DNA from: an uncultured Mycoplasmatota bacterium
GTDB taxonomy: Bacteria; Bacillota_I; Bacilli_A; RF39; UBA660
Assembly: GCA_900549285.1 (NCBI GenBank)
Contig: URNW01000005.1
Span: forward strand, 3,873 to 67,872
Length of the DNA stretch: 64,000 nucleotides
Direction of reading: 5' to 3'
Position numbers and translations under genes: made by a program. Under the pieces are notes generated by a model. It was given only the letters and a program-made list of their open reading frames with translations, was not told where the DNA came from and did not search any database. Of the stretch, positions 1-8,488 are shown one piece after another; position 1 is the first letter of the stretch, and each line of letters opens with the position of its first letter.

Positions 1-259
1 AGAAGAAGATGATAAAATTATAATTTTAGAAAAGTCTTTATATGTTTATTACAATTTTGATTCAGAAATTTCTCATATTACTATCTATAATAATATAATT
101 GATAGGGATATTATTCAAACTTATGATGTGGATTCTCAGAAAAATATGGATATTAATATTGATGATTATCTTGATCATGCTAGTACTTATCAATATGTTT
201 TTAAAAAGGTTGAGGATCATTATATTTTTGATCATTTTACTTTATTAGATAATATATAA
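1..259 (+). CDS. 3' end of an unidentified protein (partial)
   Basis: An open frame enters from the left edge (first full codon at 2) and stops at 257-259, giving the last 85 residues. The fragment is acidic and rich in Asp, Ile and Tyr, with no motif I recognise. It is followed at once by a hairpin terminator, so it ends a transcription unit separate from uvrB. No function can be assigned from the fragment. Confidence 0.6.
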   Translation, partial: EEDDKIIILEKSLYVYYNFDSEISHITIYNNIIDRDIIQTYDVDSQKNMDINIDDYLDHASTYQYVFKKVEDHYIFDHFTLLDNI

Positions 260-269
260 TTAGTTATTT

Positions 270-304
270 AAACAAGAAATATAGATATGTTTTCTTGTTT
301 TTAT
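270..304 (+). terminator. Intrinsic terminator after the partial gene
   Basis: A 9-bp perfect stem (271-279 with 291-299) and an 11-nt loop are followed by a short T-rich tail. Confidence 0.7.
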
Positions 305-404
305 ATGGAATAAATGCTAAAATATATTCGTCTCTTTATTTAGTTTTAAATTGAATTTTTAACGATAAAAATTATCATAATAAATATTGGAAAGGAGTGT
401 AAAA

Positions 405-2351
405 ATGTTTCAATTAGTATCTAAATATAAGCCTAGTGGAGATCAACCCCAAGCGATAGAAAAATTAGTTGAAGGGATTAGGGACGGCAAAAAAGAACAA
501 GTATTACTGGGGGCTACTGGTACAGGTAAAACGTTTACAGTTGCCAATGTTATCAAGGAAGTGAATAAACCAACTTTAGTTTTAGCTCATAACAAAACTC
601 TTGCTGGGCAATTATATACTGAATTAAAAGAATTTTTCCCAAATAATCATGTAGAATATTTTGTCTCTTATTACGATTATTATCAACCAGAAGCATATGT
701 ACCTTCTAGTGATACTTATATTGAAAAAGATGCTTCTATTAATGATGAAATTGATGAACTTAGACATGGTGCTACTAGTGCTCTTATTAATTATAAAGAT
801 GTTATAGTAGTTGCTAGTGTTTCTTGCATATATGGTATTGGGGAAAAAGAAGAATATGAAAAATCTATGCTTATTTTAAATATTGGTCAACATATTAAAA
901 GAAATGAAATTATTAATCATTTGATTGATATGACTTATGAGAGAAATGATTTAGATTTCCACCGTGGAACTTTTCGGTGTCGTGGAGATATTATTGATGT
1001 GATCCCTGCCAATGAACATGCCCATGGTATTCGTATTGAATTATTTGGAGATGAAATAGATCGCATTTGTACTTTTGATCCAGTAACAGGTGTTATTGTT
1101 AGTGATAAAAAAACAATTACTATCTCTCCTGCTTCTCACTTTGTTACTAGTCCTGAAAAATTAGAAGAAGCGATTAAAAGAATTGAAAATGAATTAAAAG
1201 AAAGACTTCAAGTTTTAAAAAGTGAGGGAAAATTACTTGAGGAGCAAAGATTACGAGAAAGAACCAATTATGATGTAGAAATGTTAAAAGAAACAGGATT
1301 TTGTAATGGAGTAGAAAATTATTCAAGACATCTTGCTTTGCGTGGTGAAGGTGAAACTCCTACTTGTTTGATTGACTTTTTCCCAAAAGATTTTTTACTT
1401 ATTGTAGATGAGTCTCATGTTACCCTTCCTCAAGTTCGGGGAATGTATAATGGAGACAGAATGCGGAAACAAACTTTGGTTGATTATGGTTTTCGTCTTC
1501 CTAGTGCTTTAGATAACCGTCCTTTAAATTTTTCAGAATTTGAAAGTAAAATTAATCAAGCTATTTATGTATCTGCTACTCCTGGTGATTATGAACTAGA
1601 ACATACAAATGGTAAGTATGTAGAGCAAATTATTCGCCCTACAGGATTACTTGATCCTACCATTGAGGTTAAACCAACCGAAGGACAAATTGATGATATT
1701 GTTGAGCAAATTAAAGAAAAAAGAGAAAAAAAGGAAAGAGTTCTTATTACAACTTTAACTATACGAATGAGTGAAGAGCTTACTAATTACTTAAAAGAAA
1801 TGGGAATTAAAGTGGCTTATCTTCACAGTGAAATAAAAACTCTAGAACGGCTTAAAATTATTCGCGAGTTACGTTTAGGGGTTTATGATTGTGTCGTTGG
1901 TATTAATCTTTTAAGAGAAGGACTTGATATTCCAGAGGTTAGTTTAATCTGTATTTTAGATGCGGATAAACAAGGATTTTTGCGAAGCGAAAGAAGTCTT
2001 ATTCAAACGATTGGGCGAGCTGCTAGAAATGCTTCAGGTCATGTTATTATGTATGCTGATACAGTTAGTGAAGCTATGGATTTAGCTATTAAGGAGACTG
2101 CTAGACGTCGGGAAATTCAAGAGCAATATAATTTAGAGCATCACATTACTCCTAAAACAATTTCAAAAGAAATTAAAGAGGTTGTTTCTAATGAAATTGA
2201 AAATAAAGCTCAAAAAGCAAAAATGTCTAAGAAAGAAAAAGAAAATATTTTAGTAACATTGGAAGAAGAAATGCGTGAAGCTGCTAAAAACTTAGATTTT
2301 GAAAGAGCCATGGAACTTAGAGATATTTTATTGGAAATGAAAAGTAACTAG
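405..2351 (+). CDS. uvrB: Excinuclease ABC subunit B
   Basis: Damage-recognition helicase of nucleotide excision repair; it receives damaged DNA from UvrA and loads UvrC. The 648-aa product is normal length. Visible are the Walker A motif GATGTGKT near residue 40, the beta-hairpin region with the [10 protein letters not shown] signature near 90-100, helicase motifs DESH and QTIGRAARN, and a C-terminal UVR motif ([21 protein letters not shown]) that contacts UvrC. An upstream in-frame TTG at 387 is rejected as start because the AAAGGAG ribosome binding site (391-397) lies after it and fits the ATG at 405. No LexA-type box is seen upstream. uvrA and uvrC are not in the window. Confidence 0.98.
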   Translation: MFQLVSKYKPSGDQPQAIEKLVEGIRDGKKEQVLLGATGTGKTFTVANVIKEVNKPTLVLAHNKTLAGQLYTELKEFFPNNHVEYFVSYYDYYQPEAYVPSSDTYIEKDASINDEIDELRHGATSALINYKDVIVVASVSCIYGIGEKEEYEKSMLILNIGQHIKRNEIINHLIDMTYERNDLDFHRGTFRCRGDIIDVIPANEHAHGIRIELFGDEIDRICTFDPVTGVIVSDKKTITISPASHFVTSPEKLEEAIKRIENELKERLQVLKSEGKLLEEQRLRERTNYDVEMLKETGFCNGVENYSRHLALRGEGETPTCLIDFFPKDFLLIVDESHVTLPQVRGMYNGDRMRKQTLVDYGFRLPSALDNRPLNFSEFESKINQAIYVSATPGDYELEHTNGKYVEQIIRPTGLLDPTIEVKPTEGQIDDIVEQIKEKREKKERVLITTLTIRMSEELTNYLKEMGIKVAYLHSEIKTLERLKIIRELRLGVYDCVVGINLLREGLDIPEVSLICILDADKQGFLRSERSLIQTIGRAARNASGHVIMYADTVSEAMDLAIKETARRREIQEQYNLEHHITPKTISKEIKEVVSNEIENKAQKAKMSKKEKENILVTLEEEMREAAKNLDFERAMELRDILLEMKSN

Positions 2352-2373
2352 AATGATCTAGTTATTTTTTTTT
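2346..2373 (+). terminator. Terminator of uvrB
   Basis: A 6-bp stem (AACTAG with CTAGTT) overlaps the uvrB stop codon and is followed by a run of T. The suf-like operon converges on it from the other side. Confidence 0.75.
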
Positions 2374-2396
2374 ACTATAAAGATAGAAAACATATG

Positions 2397-3314
2397 TTAT
2401 TTTAAAAATCCTTTAATGATAACATCTTCTGCTTCTTTTTCACTTAATCCTAAAGTCATTAATTTTTTTAGTTGTTCACCAGCTATTTTGCCAATCGCTG
2501 CTTCATGAATTAAATTAGCATCAATATTTTTAGCATAAATTTCTGGAATTGCTTTTACTTTGCCTTCTTCTTTTATAATGGCATCACACTCAATATGAGC
2601 ATAGCATTTAGTATTTCCTGTAACATTGGAAACAAATTCTTGATAAGATGAATTTTCTGCAACACTTCTACTTGTTACATGAACACTAGCATTTTCACCA
2701 TTTAAATCAACAATAAATTCTGTTTTTGCTTTTTCTTTGCCAGTCGTTAATATTTTTTCGGATATTTCTAAAGTTGTATTTTCTTCTAATACGGCTTTTG
2801 TTATACGTAAAGTATTATCTACTCCTTTTATTTGCACACTATCCATATTCATTACAGAATTCTTTTTCATATAGATTTCTGTGGTCGGATTTAATACCTT
2901 TTTTCCTGTTCCTTTTCCTTCACCATAATGTTTTTCTACGTATTTTACTTTTGCATTTTCTTCTAAGAAAAATCTATGAATACCATCATGTTCAGAATCA
3001 TTATGTAAATCATTATGGATTCCACAGCCAGCAAAAATAATTACATTCGCATTTTTACCAATATGAAAATCATTATAAACAACATCTGTTAATCCACTTT
3101 CTGTTATAATGACAGGAATGTGTACAATTCCAAATAAAGTGTTTTCTTTTACATAGATATCAATTCCACTTTTATCCTCTTTATTTACAATATCAATATA
3201 ACTATTTACTTTTCTTTCTATACTTTTGCCATTTTTACGAATATTATATACTTCTTTATTTTCATCAAAATTTTCACTAATTTTTTTTAATAGTTCTTTA
3301 TCGGTATTATTCAT
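2397..3314 (-). CDS. SufB/SufD-family Fe-S scaffold protein
   Basis: The 305-aa protein shows the all-beta SufBD core: repeated short strands, 'NVIIFAGCGIHND' near residues 95-105, and the late 'LIHEAAIGKIAGEQLKKLMTLGLSEKEAEDVIIKGFL' tail typical of SufB/SufD. It is much shorter than the classical SufB (about 465 aa) and resembles the short single SufB-like partner of the two-gene SMS (SmsB/SmsC) systems known in archaea and some anaerobes. It overlaps the sufC-like gene by 8 bp, so translation is probably coupled. No sufS, sufU or second sufB/D gene is nearby. The role is probably Fe-S cluster scaffolding with the ATPase; the exact subtype is inferred. Confidence 0.85.
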   Translation of the reverse strand: MNNTDKELLKKISENFDENKEVYNIRKNGKSIERKVNSYIDIVNKEDKSGIDIYVKENTLFGIVHIPVIITESGLTDVVYNDFHIGKNANVIIFAGCGIHNDLHNDSEHDGIHRFFLEENAKVKYVEKHYGEGKGTGKKVLNPTTEIYMKKNSVMNMDSVQIKGVDNTLRITKAVLEENTTLEISEKILTTGKEKAKTEFIVDLNGENASVHVTSRSVAENSSYQEFVSNVTGNTKCYAHIECDAIIKEEGKVKAIPEIYAKNIDANLIHEAAIGKIAGEQLKKLMTLGLSEKEAEDVIIKGFLK

Positions 3315-4014
3315 TTAGTCCTCCCATTAAACAGTCTTTGGCTAAAATACTATTTAACATGGTATCTTTATTGCCAATTTCTTTTATAGTTCCAGATTCT
3401 AACAGAATTATTTGATCAGCGATTGATAATATTCGTTCTTGATGGGAAATAATGATTGTTGTTCCTTTGGATTTTGTTCCAATTTCTTTAAAAACTCCTG
3501 TTAAATATTTAAAACTCCATAAATCTATCCCTGCTTCTGGTTCATCAAATATAGATAACTGTGGATTTCGAGCAATAATTGTCGCAATTTCAATTCGCTT
3601 TAATTCCCCACCTGATAATGAATTATTTAACTCACGATCTATATATTCTTTAGCACATAAGCCAACTTTTGATAAAATATCACAAGCTTCTTTTTTATTT
3701 ACTTCTTTCCCTGTTGCTATTTTTAATAAATCATATACCGTTAGTCCTTTAAACGTTGTGGGTTGTTGAAAAGCAAAGCCGATTCCTAACTTGGCCCGCT
3801 CATTAATTGGCAATTTGGTTATGTCTTTTCCATTTAAAATTATTTGTCCAGAATCAGGAGTTATTAGGCCCATTATGATTTTTACTAAAGTGGATTTACC
3901 ACTTCCATTGGGACCTGTTATACAATAAAATTTACTATCTTCTAATTTGAGATTGATATTTTTTAATATGTCTTTATTATCTCTTTTAAAATTTATATTT
4001 TTTAATTCTAACAT
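3307..4014 (-). CDS. sufC: SufC-like ABC ATPase of Fe-S cluster assembly
   Basis: A 235-aa cytosolic ABC ATPase with Walker A GPNGSGKS (about 34-41), the Q-loop at AFQQPT, the SufC-type signature LSGGELKRIEIA (about 138-149), Walker B LSIFDEPEAGID and an H-loop ISHQER. The 'FDEPEAGID' wording is characteristic of SufC rather than of transporters. ATG 4014 has an AAAGGA ribosome binding site. It is first in a two-gene operon with the SufB/D-like gene and is read from the promoter at 4048-4077. It would power conformational changes in the SufB-like scaffold. Confidence 0.93.
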   Translation of the reverse strand: MLELKNINFKRDNKDILKNINLKLEDSKFYCITGPNGSGKSTLVKIIMGLITPDSGQIILNGKDITKLPINERAKLGIGFAFQQPTTFKGLTVYDLLKIATGKEVNKKEACDILSKVGLCAKEYIDRELNNSLSGGELKRIEIATIIARNPQLSIFDEPEAGIDLWSFKYLTGVFKEIGTKSKGTTIIISHQERILSIADQIILLESGTIKEIGNKDTMLNSILAKDCLMGGLNE

Positions 4015-4047
4015 TTTGTTCCTTTCTATGAGTTTTCACTCAATTTA

Positions 4048-4077
4048 ATTATATAATTTAATTACTTTCCTTGTCAA
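4048..4077 (-). promoter_or_regulatory. Promoter of the sufC-sufB-like operon
   Basis: On the minus strand there is TTGACA (4072-4077), an 18-bp spacer and TATAAT (4048-4053). A short inverted repeat (GAGT, 4 nt, ACTC) lies just downstream in the leader and could be a regulator site. Confidence 0.8.
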
Positions 4078-4090
4078 GAAACGAATTTTC

Positions 4091-4119
4091 TTCACATTTT
4101 TCGCGGTTAGTGCTATAAT
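4091..4119 (+). promoter_or_regulatory. Promoter of the small basic ORF
   Basis: TTCACA (4091-4096), a 17-bp spacer and TATAAT (4114-4119) with an extended TG at 4111-4112. It diverges from the suf promoter. Confidence 0.8.
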
Positions 4120-4149
4120 TAATTAGTCAGGTTTATAGGAGGTGGATGT

Positions 4150-4257
4150 ATGAAAACTTATAAAGTTAATTTGCCTAAAGGGGTTAAAAAGACATTTGGA
4201 AGAAGAAAAGGAGTCAAAGTTAGACTTATCAATAAAAATCTAAAGAAAAATAAATAA
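4150..4257 (+). CDS. 35-aa basic small protein, function unknown
   Basis: The ORF starts ATG 4150 behind a very strong AGGAGGTGG ribosome binding site, has its own extended -10 promoter and ends in a dedicated hairpin terminator. All three expression signals are therefore present. The product has about 14 Lys/Arg in 35 residues, no Asp or Glu, no Cys and no hydrophobic segment, which suggests binding to nucleic acid or the ribosome. I recognise no family. It is too short for usual ORF callers, so it is likely to be unannotated. Confidence 0.7.
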   Translation: MKTYKVNLPKGVKKTFGRRKGVKVRLINKNLKKNK

Positions 4258-4291
4258 AATTTCAGTTGGTTAAAAACTGAAATTTTTATTT
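4257..4291. terminator. Bidirectional terminator between the small ORF and gatD-like gene
   Basis: A 10-bp perfect stem (AAATTTCAGT at 4257-4266 with ACTGAAATTT at 4276-4285) has a T-rich tail on the plus strand and an A-rich flank serving the minus strand. Confidence 0.8.
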
Positions 4292-4864
4292 TAATAAATT
4301 TATGAAATACTGATTTAAATTATCATTTCTAGCTAAAATTGGTCCTATTATAGAGGTAGCATAAAAGTTTTTATATTGAAATCCTTCCATCATGGTATCA
4401 TGATTTCCAATTCCTTCTTCTATATTAAAAATTATATTTTTAGTAGTACTTATTAAGTACTCCGTATTTTGAAATCCTTTAATTATTCCTTTACATAAAG
4501 ATGTTGTTGCCTTTACATCATACACTTTTCTTTTTTCATAACGTTCTACTTTATACAAATCTAAAAAAGTAAGTATACTAATAGCATTTCCTGTAGCTAA
4601 TAAGATTTTATCTGTTTTTATATATTTATGTATTTCTTCTTTATATGGTAACAAGCGTTGTTTTATTTCTTGTAAATTATTTTCTCTGCCACTTCCTAAA
4701 TATACAAAATCATATTTAGAAAAGTCTAATTTTTCTTCTTTTTCTATTTGAATTAATTTATATTTTATATTTTCTTTTTCTAAGGCATAAGTAAGTGCTT
4801 TTATATTACCATTTTCACCATATAAAGTTAGTTCATGGGGATAAAGCATAGCAATTGTTAACAT
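4286..4864 (-). CDS. GatD-like class I glutamine amidotransferase lacking catalytic residues
   Basis: The position after murT, the 7-bp overlap with it and the fold cues (LYPHELTLYGENGNIKAL at the N terminus, FVYLGSGRENN near 53-63, EGF..GPILARNDNLN at the end) identify the GatD subunit of the MurT/GatD lipid II amidotransferase. Known GatD uses a nucleophile Cys in an 'xCGGYQ' turn and a His in 'YLHGP'. The equivalent positions here read 'LLATGNAISIL' (Thr91 for Cys) and 'ATSIIGPIL' (Ile173 for His), so both catalytic residues appear lost. It may be a structural partner of MurT or serve another reaction. At 192 aa it is also shorter than typical GatD (about 240 aa). Confidence 0.8.
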   Translation of the reverse strand: MLTIAMLYPHELTLYGENGNIKALTYALEKENIKYKLIQIEKEEKLDFSKYDFVYLGSGRENNLQEIKQRLLPYKEEIHKYIKTDKILLATGNAISILTFLDLYKVERYEKRKVYDVKATTSLCKGIIKGFQNTEYLISTTKNIIFNIEEGIGNHDTMMEGFQYKNFYATSIIGPILARNDNLNQYFINLLK

Positions 4865-6183
4865 AGGGTATCCTCCTTAAAAGCACTTTCAAAGGGCTTC
4901 ATATAATCAAAGTTTAGTATTCCATATATTTTTTTAGCTTTACTGTTTATAATTTCTTCTTTTATTTCTGATAAAGAGTTCGCTGTTATGATTTTATCTT
5001 CAGGAATTTTGGCTAATAGTAATCGTTTTTTTATATTTTCTTTATCTATTCCAACTGCATATATCTTATTTAATGATTCATTATTTAAAAGTTCAAATTC
5101 GATATCATAAAGCCATGATATATCAAAATGATTATATCTTCTGCTAATTTCTTTCCAACCTATTATTACATCTTTTAAATCATTATCTTGATAGACTTTA
5201 AATACACATTGATTATATGTTGTGGCATTTTCAGCTTTACAGTTTAAGGCTTTATATTGTTGATCATTTTTTATAAATTCAATATTATGGGTATGATTCC
5301 ATTTATTTATCCCCTTTATAATATCTAATTTTTCTAAGCCTATCTCTTTTAGAAAAGTATAACTTGCTAAAGTATTATAAGCGTTAAATAACATATCTCC
5401 CCCTATATTTACTTTTTCTTCTTCTAAAGTAAGTGTTCCTTTTTCTAAATCTAAGTTACTTCCTATTACTTCGGGTTGCTCCCATTTAAAATCACATTTA
5501 GGACAGTGATATTTTCCTAATGTCTCAAAATTATAATATTCATATTCTAACTTAGTGCCACATTTTAAACAATAGTAAGTATTTAAGTTTTCAAATATTT
5601 GTTTTAAATAAGAATATTTATTTTGATCTAGGGCAAAATGAATATTTTTATTAGGGACATCTAATTCAAAGTGTCGCAAAAATGGTTCATCCATTGTAGT
5701 GATAATTGTTGTATCTTGAGGCAATTTCTTTTTTATTTCTTCTAGTATCACATCTACGTGGTATTGTCTTGGTGGTTGATCTTTGGTTATATTGGTTACA
5801 ATTAAATAATTAGGATTTATATCTTCAAAGATTTCTTTTGTGTAACGTTCATCAACTTCTAATACTAGGATATCTTTTTTTATGGTACCAAATAAACTAG
5901 AATTTTTAATACATGCAGTAGTTACACCATATTTTAAGTTTGATCCAGCTTCGTTAAAACATACTGTATAATTATTTTCTTTTAATACCTGAGCTATTAA
6001 TTTAGCTGTACTTCCTTTACCTGAGGAACCTGTAACGATTAATTTTATTTTAGGATATTTTAATTTCTTTAAAATTTTCTTATCTATTTTTAGAGCTATT
6101 TTACCTGGCATGGAACTACCACGGTGAAAAATTTTTCCTGCAGTGAAAGCTAATTTACCCATCATAATACTAATTATTTTCAT
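4858..6183 (-). CDS. murT: MurT-like Mur ligase (lipid II isoglutaminyl synthase subunit)
   Basis: A 441-aa Mur-ligase family protein. It shows a P-loop variant TGSSGKGSTAK (about 52-62; family usually GTNGKTT), the acidic EVDERYT motif, and a four-Cys zinc ribbon (CLKCG and CPKCD, about 207-235) that is diagnostic for MurT. A C-terminal DUF1727 domain has GWKEISRRYNHFDISWLYD, which keeps the catalytic Asp region. MurT activates the D-Glu alpha-carboxylate of lipid II and passes it to GatD-derived ammonia. The overlapping GatD-like partner lacks its glutaminase residues, so the ammonia source is unclear. Start ATG 6183; it diverges from glmS. Confidence 0.9.
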   Translation of the reverse strand: MKIISIMMGKLAFTAGKIFHRGSSMPGKIALKIDKKILKKLKYPKIKLIVTGSSGKGSTAKLIAQVLKENNYTVCFNEAGSNLKYGVTTACIKNSSLFGTIKKDILVLEVDERYTKEIFEDINPNYLIVTNITKDQPPRQYHVDVILEEIKKKLPQDTTIITTMDEPFLRHFELDVPNKNIHFALDQNKYSYLKQIFENLNTYYCLKCGTKLEYEYYNFETLGKYHCPKCDFKWEQPEVIGSNLDLEKGTLTLEEEKVNIGGDMLFNAYNTLASYTFLKEIGLEKLDIIKGINKWNHTHNIEFIKNDQQYKALNCKAENATTYNQCVFKVYQDNDLKDVIIGWKEISRRYNHFDISWLYDIEFELLNNESLNKIYAVGIDKENIKKRLLLAKIPEDKIITANSLSEIKEEIINSKAKKIYGILNFDYMKPFESAFKEDTLC

Positions 6184-6241
6184 ATACTCACCTGACTATG
6201 TAATTATTTTACCATTTTTGTTGTTACTTTTAAATGTTTAT

Positions 6242-6270
6242 TTGACACGAAATGTAAATTATAGTACTAT
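6242..6270 (+). promoter_or_regulatory. Promoter of glmS
   Basis: TTGACA (6242-6247), a 17-bp spacer and TACTAT (6265-6270). The 5' leader before the AAGGAAG ribosome binding site is only about 25 nt, so there is no room for a glmS ribozyme. Confidence 0.8.
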
Positions 6271-6302
6271 TTATTTATAAAGATAAAGGAAGTGATATAA
6301 AT

Positions 6303-8114
6303 ATGTGTGGAATTGTTGGGTATGTGGGTAAAAAGAAGGCTGCTCCCATATTAATTAAAGGACTTAAAACATTAGAGTATCGTGGGTATGATTCGGCTGG
6401 TATGGCAATTTTACAAGATGAGAGTATTGCTATTTTAAAAGATAAAGGAAGAATTTTTAATTTAGAAAAAATTCTTGATATTAAGGATTTAACCAGTAAC
6501 ATAGGTATTGCTCATACTAGATGGGCTACTCATGGTGTGCCTTCAAAAGAAAATGCTCATCCACATATGGATCAAAATCAGCATTTTGCTGTTGTTCATA
6601 ATGGAATACTTGAAAATTATTTAGAACTTAAAGAATTTTTAAAAAAGAAAGGATTTTCCTTTACTTCACAAACTGATACGGAAGTTATACCCGTTTTAAT
6701 GGAGTATTATTATCAAAAGAGTGGAGATGTTTTAGAAGCTTTTAAACAAATGTTAAATGATTTAAAAGGCAGCTATGCAATTCTTATTATAAGTCCTCTA
6801 CTTTCTGATACAATTCTTGTTGCTAAAAAGAATAGTCCTTTAGTACTTGGTATTGGTAGTGATGGTATTTATGCTGCAAGTGATATACCAGCAATTATCG
6901 AATATACTAATCAATTTTTCTTCTTAGAAGATGATGAGAAAGCGATTATTCATGATGGTATTACTTTTTATGATAAGAGTTTTCAAGTAATAGATAAAAG
7001 TAGCAAAACCATTGATTGGAAAATGGAAGCGATAGATAAAAATGGTTATGAAGATTATATGTTAAAAGAAATTCATGAACAACCAGAAGCTCTTAAAAAT
7101 ACTTTAAATGGGATTATTAAAGAAGAAAAACCTATAGAGTTTTTGAATTTTTCTTTATCTAAAGATTACTTAGAACATTTAACTAATATTTATATTGTAG
7201 CTTGTGGTACTGCTATGCATGCGGGATTGGTTGGAAAATACGCGATTGAAAAATTATGTAGAATTCCCGTACATGTTGTTGTTGCTAGTGAATTTCGTTA
7301 TCAGGATCCCATATTAAATAAACATTCTTTATGTATTTTTATTAGCCAATCTGGAGAAACTGCCGATACTATTGCGGCTTTAAAGTTGGCTAAAAAGAAA
7401 ATGGCTAAAACAATCGCGGTAACAAATGTTTTTGAATCTTCTATTACCAGAGAAGCAGATTATACAATATACACTCATGCAGGTCCTGAGATTGCTGTTG
7501 CATCTACTAAAGCTTATATTTCTCAAGTAGGATTAATAATTGTATTTGCTATGTATATGTGTGAAATTCTTCAAAAAAATGGAGAGCTTTGTCAACTTCT
7601 AAAAAAAGATTTTCTCTATTTACCAGACTTAATGAATCAAGTTATAGCCCATGAAAGTGATTATCAAGCTTTGGCTCATAAAATGGTTAAAGAAACAGAT
7701 TTATTCTATATCGGCAGAGGAAATGATTATCATATTGCTTTAGAGGGATCTCTTAAATTAAAAGAAATTAGTTATATCCATAGTGAAGCATATGCCGCTG
7801 GAGAGTTAAAGCATGGTCCAATTGCTTTAATTGATGATGGTACTTTTGTGGTTGGAATTACTACTGACCCAGTAACTTCTGAGAAGACCCTTAGTAATTT
7901 AGAAGAAGTTAAATCAAGAGGAGCTCATATTATTTTAGTAACTAATCAGAATCTAAATGAAGAACATGTGATTCATATTCCTAGTATTCATCCTATTATC
8001 AGTCCAATCCTTGCTATTATTCCTTTACAGTTTATTGCTTATTTTATTGCCAAAGAAAAAGGCTTAGATGTGGATAAGCCTAGAAATTTAGCTAAGTCTG
8101 TTACGGTTGAATAA
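6303..8114 (+). CDS. glmS: Glutamine--fructose-6-phosphate aminotransferase (isomerizing)
   Basis: Makes glucosamine-6-phosphate for peptidoglycan and wall glycans, including the polysaccharide locus downstream. The 603-aa product starts MCGIVGYVG, where Cys1 after Met removal is the glutaminase nucleophile. It has RWATHG, the two SIS domains (ISQSGETADT near 349-359 and the EGSLKLKEISYIHSEAYAAGELKHGP segment near 490-515) and the C-terminal PRNLAKSVTVE. Full length and intact. Unlike many Bacillota it lacks the upstream glmS ribozyme. Confidence 0.98.
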   Translation: MCGIVGYVGKKKAAPILIKGLKTLEYRGYDSAGMAILQDESIAILKDKGRIFNLEKILDIKDLTSNIGIAHTRWATHGVPSKENAHPHMDQNQHFAVVHNGILENYLELKEFLKKKGFSFTSQTDTEVIPVLMEYYYQKSGDVLEAFKQMLNDLKGSYAILIISPLLSDTILVAKKNSPLVLGIGSDGIYAASDIPAIIEYTNQFFFLEDDEKAIIHDGITFYDKSFQVIDKSSKTIDWKMEAIDKNGYEDYMLKEIHEQPEALKNTLNGIIKEEKPIEFLNFSLSKDYLEHLTNIYIVACGTAMHAGLVGKYAIEKLCRIPVHVVVASEFRYQDPILNKHSLCIFISQSGETADTIAALKLAKKKMAKTIAVTNVFESSITREADYTIYTHAGPEIAVASTKAYISQVGLIIVFAMYMCEILQKNGELCQLLKKDFLYLPDLMNQVIAHESDYQALAHKMVKETDLFYIGRGNDYHIALEGSLKLKEISYIHSEAYAAGELKHGPIALIDDGTFVVGITTDPVTSEKTLSNLEEVKSRGAHIILVTNQNLNEEHVIHIPSIHPIISPILAIIPLQFIAYFIAKEKGLDVDKPRNLAKSVTVE

Positions 8115-8170
8115 AAAAATAATGATAAATTGGTGCTTTTTGAAAATCAAAAAATAAGAATGAAATAATT

Positions 8171-8420
8171 GAGGATAATGTAAAGCCTAATTTATTAAAA
8201 AGAAATTTTACTACTGATGCTCTCAGCAAAGTATGGGATACTGATGTAACTAGGTTCGCGAGCATATTTATCTACAATAATAGATTTGTATGATAAACAT
8301 GTAGTTTCTTATATAATCTCTAAAAGGAATGATTTAAAATTAGTGATGGATACTTTAAATGAAGCATTAAACAAAGAAAAAAATGTACACAGACTTATCA
8401 TTCATAGACAACTAGGCTAA
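8171..8420 (+). pseudogene. Relic of an IS3-family (IS150-like) OrfB transposase
   Basis: Two frames together read like the rve core of an IS3-type transposase. 8171-8293 gives 'KPNLLKRNFTTDALSKVWDT' and then 'DVTRF'. After a deletion and frameshift, about 8269-8420 gives 'LSTIIDLYDKHVVSYIISKR' and then 'NDLKLVMDTLNEALNKEKNV'. The second catalytic segment, normally HSDQG, is destroyed and the frame stops at once. No terminal inverted repeats or OrfA remain, so this is an old immobile fragment at the edge of the polysaccharide locus. Confidence 0.85.
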
Positions 8421-8434
8421 AGTCAAAAGTTAAG

Positions 8435-8463
8435 AAAAAGAGAAAAATGATTTTCTCTTTTTA
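8435..8463. terminator. Terminator downstream of galE and the IS relic
   Basis: A 12-bp stem AAAAAGAGAAAA with TTTTCTCTTTTT and a 4-nt loop works in both directions. It closes the leftward polysaccharide locus. Confidence 0.75.
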
Positions 8464-8488
8464 ATACACTATTTTTTATTGGTTTCTC

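Noticed and set aside
2726..3040. Long plus-strand frame inside the SufB-like gene, and similar antisense frames in other genes
   Set aside because: They lie antisense to well-supported genes, lack ribosome binding sites and read as low-complexity hydrophobic sequence.
6271..6302. glmS ribozyme
   Set aside because: The leader between the promoter and start is only about 30 nt and has none of the conserved core.
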